Part shown: positions 59,922-64,000 of the stretch, in pieces
How positions within the stretch are numbered: the stretch's first letter is position 1
How the letters are laid out: every line of letters begins with the position of its first letter
From: UBA6544 sp049601975
Lineage (GTDB): Bacteria > Pseudomonadota > Alphaproteobacteria > UBA8366
Assembly (NCBI GenBank): GCA_049601975.1
Contig: JBMYRC010000007.1
Span: 1 to 64,000, forward strand
DNA: 64,000 bases
Direction: 5' to 3'
Translations under genes and position numbers: made by a program
The notes under the pieces: generated by a model
Database searches by the model: none
What the model saw: only the letters and a program-made list of their open reading frames with translations
What the model was told of the DNA's origin: nothing

Positions 59922-61371
59922 TCATCCCTTTGTTCTCACAGCGGACAGTCATAGACGACGCTTACTGACGAGGGTCGATGGAGCGGCGGCGGCGGTGGGT
60001 CTGTCCGCCGGCATCTCACTCGCCGATGCGCGGACGCTGGTACCGGACGTTATCGTACAACCCGATGACCCGGCAAAAACGGCGACATTACTTGCCCGCT
60101 TAGCAGATTGGTGTGGCCGCTACACACCTTGGACATCGATCGATGGAGGGGACGGCATCTGGCTCGATACTGCCGGATGCGCTCATCTCTTTGGTGGCGA
60201 AGAAGCGCTGCTCAAAGATTTGCTCACTCGTCTCTCGCATCTTGGTTTCAGCGGGCAAGCGGCCTTGGCGCCGACGCCGGGAGCAGCCTGGGCATTGGCC
60301 CGGTTCGCGGATGAGCCGATCATTGTAGGGGAGGACGAGACACGGCGCCGGATCGCGTCACTGCCGGTCGCGGGCCTACGCTTGATGCCCGAAGTAGCGT
60401 CATCCTTGAGTCGGCTTGGTCTTCGCCGGATTGGCGATCTCTATTCACTACCCCGCGCACCCTTTGCCGCCCGGTTCGGCGAGGAGACCGCGCGCCGCCT
60501 CGATCAGGCGTTGGGACGCGTCTCGGAGCCTATCTCTCCTCGCCGCTATGTGGCACCTTTCCGCAGTCGTCTTGCCTTCGCTGAGCCGATCGGACATGCG
60601 GATGACATTACCCGGGGGCTCGATCATTTATTGGGGGATTTGTGCGATCAACTGAGCCATGCCGCGCGGGGGGGAAGACGCCTTGAGCTGACTCTTTTTC
60701 GGATCGACGGATCGGTGCAGGAAGTGGCAGTCGGCACAGCCCGTGCGACCCGCGTAGTCCGGCATCTGGCCCGCCTCTTTCAGGAACGTTTGACGACGCT
60801 TGATCCCGGTTTCGGTGTCGAGACCATGATCCTCTCGGCATCAGTGACAGATAGGTTGGAGGCTGATCAAACGATCCTGAAAGGAGGAACGGGAGACGCC
60901 ACCGAATCCATGGGGGCTTTGTTGGATAGGCTCGGCAACCGGCTCGGCTTTGGCCGCTTGCATTCTCTGCAACCGGGGGAAAGCCACCTGCCGGAGAGCG
61001 CACAGCGTTTAATGCCGGTCTCATTAGAGAGGGAGGGGCCCGCCGCGTCGCGGTGGGAGGGTGAGGGCTCATGCGCCAAAAGACCCGTTCGGCTGCTAAG
61101 CGACCCGGAACCGATGACGCCGATGACACTGGAGGAGGGAGACGGCGCTCCACCACCGGTTTTCCGTTGGCGGCGGCAACTCTATCAACTCCGCCGCATC
61201 GATGGGCCGGAAAGAATTACCCCTGAATGGTGGCGTCAGGACCAGGCCTGGACCGGAGGTACACGCGATTATTGGCGCATCGAGGATGTCGAAGGACGGC
61301 GTCTCTGGCTCTATCGCGAAGGTGGCGGCGTTGAGGAGAGCCGCTGGTTCGTGCATGGCTTGTTTGCCTGA
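59839..61371 (+). CDS. imuB: ImuB (catalytically inactive Y-family polymerase homologue)
   Basis: The 510-residue protein is shaped like a Y-family polymerase: SAGISLADARTLVPDVIVQ, WTSIDGGDGIWLDTAGCAHLFGGE, ARFADEPIIVG, LRRIGDLYSLPRAPFAARFG. The N-terminus reads VISLWLPRLGTDR, without the catalytic Asp of DinB/UmuC, as is normal for ImuB. It acts as the adaptor linking DnaE2, ImuA and the beta clamp. It overlaps imuA by 83 bp and dnaE2 by one base. Confidence 0.93.
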   Translation: MTRRVISLWLPRLGTDRVRRRTGSVPSNHPFVLTADSHRRRLLTRVDGAAAAVGLSAGISLADARTLVPDVIVQPDDPAKTATLLARLADWCGRYTPWTSIDGGDGIWLDTAGCAHLFGGEEALLKDLLTRLSHLGFSGQAALAPTPGAAWALARFADEPIIVGEDETRRRIASLPVAGLRLMPEVASSLSRLGLRRIGDLYSLPRAPFAARFGEETARRLDQALGRVSEPISPRRYVAPFRSRLAFAEPIGHADDITRGLDHLLGDLCDQLSHAARGGRRLELTLFRIDGSVQEVAVGTARATRVVRHLARLFQERLTTLDPGFGVETMILSASVTDRLEADQTILKGGTGDATESMGALLDRLGNRLGFGRLHSLQPGESHLPESAQRLMPVSLEREGPAASRWEGEGSCAKRPVRLLSDPEPMTPMTLEEGDGAPPPVFRWRRQLYQLRRIDGPERITPEWWRQDQAWTGGTRDYWRIEDVEGRRLWLYREGGGVEESRWFVHGLFA

Positions 61372-64000
61372 TGCCATCCTACGCCGAACTCCAGGTCACC
61401 ACGAATTTCAGTTTTCTACGCGGCGCGTCGCATCCCGAGGAAATGGCGTTGCAGGCCGCCGCGTTCGGTTATAGCGCAATCGGCATTGCCGACCGCAACA
61501 GTCTAGCCGGTGTCGTGCGTGCTCATATCGCGGCCAAGGAAGCGAGTATTCAACTTTGCGTCGGAGCGCGGCTCGATCTCGTCGATGGTATCAGCTTGTT
61601 GGCTTATCCGACTGACCGTGCCGCCTATGGCCGTCTTTCTCGATTGATCACCACCGGCCGTCGCCGCGCGCCGAAAGGCGGGTGCGAGACCGAACGTCAA
61701 GACGTGCTGGAATGGGGTGAGGGGGTTATCTTTCTGGTGGTGTCGCCGACAGACCTCGCCATTCCTGTGCTTGGGGTGCAACTCAACGAACTGAGCACCG
61801 CTTTCCCGGAGAATTGCTATATCGTCGCCAATCATCTGTTACGTGGAGATGATACGGCGCGGCTGGCTTGTCTGGCTGACCTCGCGGCGGCGCATGGCAT
61901 GCCGTTGGTCGCGGCGAACGACGCACATATGCATAGCGCCGCGCGCCGCCCTCTCGCCGATGTCGTCACTTGTATCCGCGAGAAATGCACCTTGGACGAG
62001 GCCGGACATCGTTTGGTGGCGAATGCGGAGCGTCGTTTGAAACCGCCGGAGGAAATGGCGTTGCTGTTTCGGGACTATCCCGATGCCATTGCCCGAACCG
62101 TGGAGATCGCCGAGAGATGCCGGTTTAGCCTTGATGAATTACGCTATGAATATCCCGATGAAGTGTCGCCGGACGGGACGCCGCCACAAGAAGCGCTCGA
62201 AGCGATGACTTTGGATGGGGCGAAGCAACGCTATCCAGGTGGTATTCCGCGCGGTGTCCGCGAGCAAATCGAGCATGAGCTAAAATTGATTGGTGAGCTC
62301 TCCTACGCGCCGTATTTTTTGACGGTCCATGACGCGGTTCGCTTCGCGCGGGCCAACGATATTCTTTGTCAGGGGAGAGGGTCGGCGGCGAACTCCGCCG
62401 TTTGTTATTGCCTCGGCATCACCGCTGTCGACCCTTCGAAGGTCGATCTCCTGTTCGAGCGCTTTGTCTCGGCAGAACGAAACGAGCCGCCGGATATCGA
62501 CGTTGATTTCGAGCACGAGCGCCGCGAGGAGGTCATCCAATATATCTACGAGAAATATGGCCGCGAGCGAGCTGGGATGACAGCGACGGTGATCCACTAC
62601 CGCACCCGCCGTGCCATTCGCGAGGTCGGTAAGGCGCTCGGCCTATCCGAAGATACGGTCGCCGCGTTGGCCTCGCAGACATGGGGGCGCTGGGGGGATG
62701 GGGTGGAGGATGAAAGGGCGCAGGAGCTCGGGTTCGATCTATCCGACCGGCGGCTTCGTCTCGCACTTCGGTTGACCAAGGAGCTGATCGGGTTTCCCCG
62801 CCATCTCTCGCAGCATGTGGGCGGTTTCGTCATCACTCGGGGACGCCTCGACGAGGTGGTGCCGGTCGAGAACGCGGCAATGGAGGACCGCACCGTGATC
62901 GAGTGGGACAAGGACGATCTCGATGCGCTCGGTATCCTCAAGATTGACGTGCTGGCGCTTGGTATGTTGAGCTGTATTCATCGGGGCTTCGATCTGTTGC
63001 GCCGCCATCATGGACGCAACTACGACCTGGCGACTATCCCGCCCGAAGACAGCGCGGTCTACGACATGCTATGCCGAGCGGACTCGCTAGGCGTGTTCCA
63101 GGTCGAGAGTCGGGCCCAGATGTCTTTCCTGCCGCGCATGAAGCCGCGCAATTTCTACGATCTGGTGATTGAGGTGGCGATCGTTCGGCCGGGCCCGATC
63201 CAGGGCGATATGGTGCACCCATATCTCCGTCGCCGGAACGGAGAGGAGAAGGTGACCTATCCCTCGGAAGCACTACGGCAGGTGTTGGAGAAAACCCTCG
63301 GCGTACCGCTGTTTCAGGAACAAGCAATGAAGATCGCAATTGTTGGCGCCGGGTTCGAGCCTTCGGAGGCGGATCAACTACGCCGGGCGATGGCGACCTT
63401 CCGCAAGACCGGCACCATTCATACCTTCCGTGAGAAGTTCATCGATGGGATGGCGGAGAACGGCTACGAGCGTGAGTTCGCGGACCGCTGCTTCCAGCAG
63501 ATCGAAGGTTTCGGCGAGTATGGATTTCCGGAGAGCCATGCGGCGAGTTTCGCGCTCCTGGTCTATGTCTCCGCTTGGCTGAAATGCCGTTATCCGGCGG
63601 TTTTCGCGGCGGCCCTGTTGAATAGTCAGCCGATGGGTTTCTATGCGCCGGCGCAGATCATCCGAGATGTCCGCGAACACGGCATCGAGGTGCGGCCCGT
63701 CGACGTCAATTATTCCGAATGGGACTATACCCTGGAGACTGGTGGGGGTGCACCTGATGGAGCAGGTGGTGGCTACGCGCTGCGGCTTGGCTTTCGACAA
63801 GTGAAAGGGGTGGCCGAGGAAGACGCGAAATGGTTGGTCGCGGCGCGGGGCAACGGCTATCGCGATCCGCTCTCGATCTGGCGGCGGGCCAGCGTCGCGG
63901 CCCCGGCGTTGGAGAAACTGGCACAGGCGGATGCCTTCGCCTCGATGGGGATGTCGCGGCGAGATGCCTTGTGGGCAATCAAACCGTTGCGACGCACCAT
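61371..64000 (+). CDS. dnaE2: Error-prone DNA polymerase DnaE2 (3' end outside window)
   Basis: The frame starts at ATG 61371, sharing one base with the imuB stop, and stays open for 876 codons to the edge; the full protein is usually about 1080 residues. An N-terminal PHP domain (YAELQVTTNFSFLRGASHPEE, ANDAHMH) is followed by the C-family polymerase core. Motifs include LCQGRGSAANSAVCYCLGIT, the catalytic PPDIDVDFEHERREEV and GVFQVESRAQMSFLPRMKPR, then VIEVAIVRPGPIQGDMVHPY. Last comes EGFGEYGFPESHAASFALLV. It performs SOS-induced mutagenic bypass of DNA damage with ImuA and ImuB. Confidence 0.95.
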   Translation, partial: MPSYAELQVTTNFSFLRGASHPEEMALQAAAFGYSAIGIADRNSLAGVVRAHIAAKEASIQLCVGARLDLVDGISLLAYPTDRAAYGRLSRLITTGRRRAPKGGCETERQDVLEWGEGVIFLVVSPTDLAIPVLGVQLNELSTAFPENCYIVANHLLRGDDTARLACLADLAAAHGMPLVAANDAHMHSAARRPLADVVTCIREKCTLDEAGHRLVANAERRLKPPEEMALLFRDYPDAIARTVEIAERCRFSLDELRYEYPDEVSPDGTPPQEALEAMTLDGAKQRYPGGIPRGVREQIEHELKLIGELSYAPYFLTVHDAVRFARANDILCQGRGSAANSAVCYCLGITAVDPSKVDLLFERFVSAERNEPPDIDVDFEHERREEVIQYIYEKYGRERAGMTATVIHYRTRRAIREVGKALGLSEDTVAALASQTWGRWGDGVEDERAQELGFDLSDRRLRLALRLTKELIGFPRHLSQHVGGFVITRGRLDEVVPVENAAMEDRTVIEWDKDDLDALGILKIDVLALGMLSCIHRGFDLLRRHHGRNYDLATIPPEDSAVYDMLCRADSLGVFQVESRAQMSFLPRMKPRNFYDLVIEVAIVRPGPIQGDMVHPYLRRRNGEEKVTYPSEALRQVLEKTLGVPLFQEQAMKIAIVGAGFEPSEADQLRRAMATFRKTGTIHTFREKFIDGMAENGYEREFADRCFQQIEGFGEYGFPESHAASFALLVYVSAWLKCRYPAVFAAALLNSQPMGFYAPAQIIRDVREHGIEVRPVDVNYSEWDYTLETGGGAPDGAGGGYALRLGFRQVKGVAEEDAKWLVAARGNGYRDPLSIWRRASVAAPALEKLAQADAFASMGMSRRDALWAIKPLRRT

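Noticed and set aside
59839..61371. Missing catalytic Asp in the Y-family polymerase gene as a sign of decay
   Set aside because: This is the normal state of ImuB, which is an adaptor and not an active polymerase.

Overview
The window comes from an alphaproteobacterium, most likely of Rhodospirillales type. Alphaproteobacterial markers are FlbT, FlaF and FliX, the short flagellins, the CheZ type, perfect GAAC-N7-GAAC SOS boxes, an imuA-imuB-dnaE2 cassette, and the order flhB - cckA remnant - recA - alaS. Most of it (about 8-40 kb) is a large, almost gap-free flagellar and chemotaxis region; the rest is DNA repair and housekeeping genes. No rRNA, tRNA, CRISPR array or insertion sequence was seen.

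Layout. Positions 1-1749: a decayed multi-PAS sensor gene (minus strand) with a hexanucleotide repeat at the window edge. 1.8-8.1 kb: two tandem TPR glycosyltransferases distantly like the SPINDLY/OGT family, a WbqC-like protein, a small coupled ORF and a DegT-type aminotransferase. 8.3-11.3 kb: two flagellin genes, each with a sigma-54 promoter and upstream dyads, then flbT and flaF. 11.3-20.2 kb (minus): flgI-flgJ-flgN-flgK-flgL, followed on the same strand by a TPR/GT9-like gene and a canonical TPR-OGT gene. 20.4-21.4 kb: fliX and dksA. 21.6-24.9 kb (minus): flgF-flgG-flgA-flgH. 25.2-34.0 kb: fliL, fliM, a DUF6468-like gene, motE-like, cheY, cheZ, two MotB-like genes and a large AMIN-like/TPR protein. 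34.0-35.8 kb (minus): an FlhB C-domain homologue, a small unknown gene, fliO and fliP. 36.3-39.6 kb: flgB-flgC-fliE-fliQ-fliR-flhB. 39.7-41.0 kb: a cckA-like hybrid histidine kinase in ruins. 41-45 kb: recA and alaS. 45-52.5 kb: MoxR ATPase plus VWA protein, a lipoprotein, an unknown 480-residue protein, a LOG-family enzyme, two c-type cytochromes and a LysM protein. 53-58.9 kb: psd-pssA, a CaiB-type CoA-transferase, a serine protease with a helical tail, sfsA and map. 59-64 kb: SOS-controlled imuA-imuB-dnaE2, running off the right edge.

How the genes work together. The flagellar genes supply rod, rings, hook-filament junction, filament, export gate, switch and chemotaxis output. fliF, fliG, fliN, fliI, flhA, flgD, flgE and motA are not in the window, so the system is split over several loci. 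Placing sugar-pathway genes and TPR glycosyltransferases on both sides of the flagellins suggests that the flagellin is O-glycosylated in the cytoplasm before export.

Most interesting points: (1) paired dyads of the form GG(C/T)AA-N3-TT(G/A)CC lie about 65-120 bp upstream of three sigma-54 promoters, a candidate FlbD-type regulon; (2) the cckA-like gene next to flhB is broken by frameshift, nonsense and deletion; (3) two unusual GT41-like paralogues have changed active-site positions; (4) a MotB-like pair, of which only one member has the channel aspartate, is followed by a 1171-residue periplasmic AMIN-like/TPR protein. Several stop or frameshift calls in the pseudogenes could be sequencing errors, but the lesions are too many and too varied for that to be the simplest reading.
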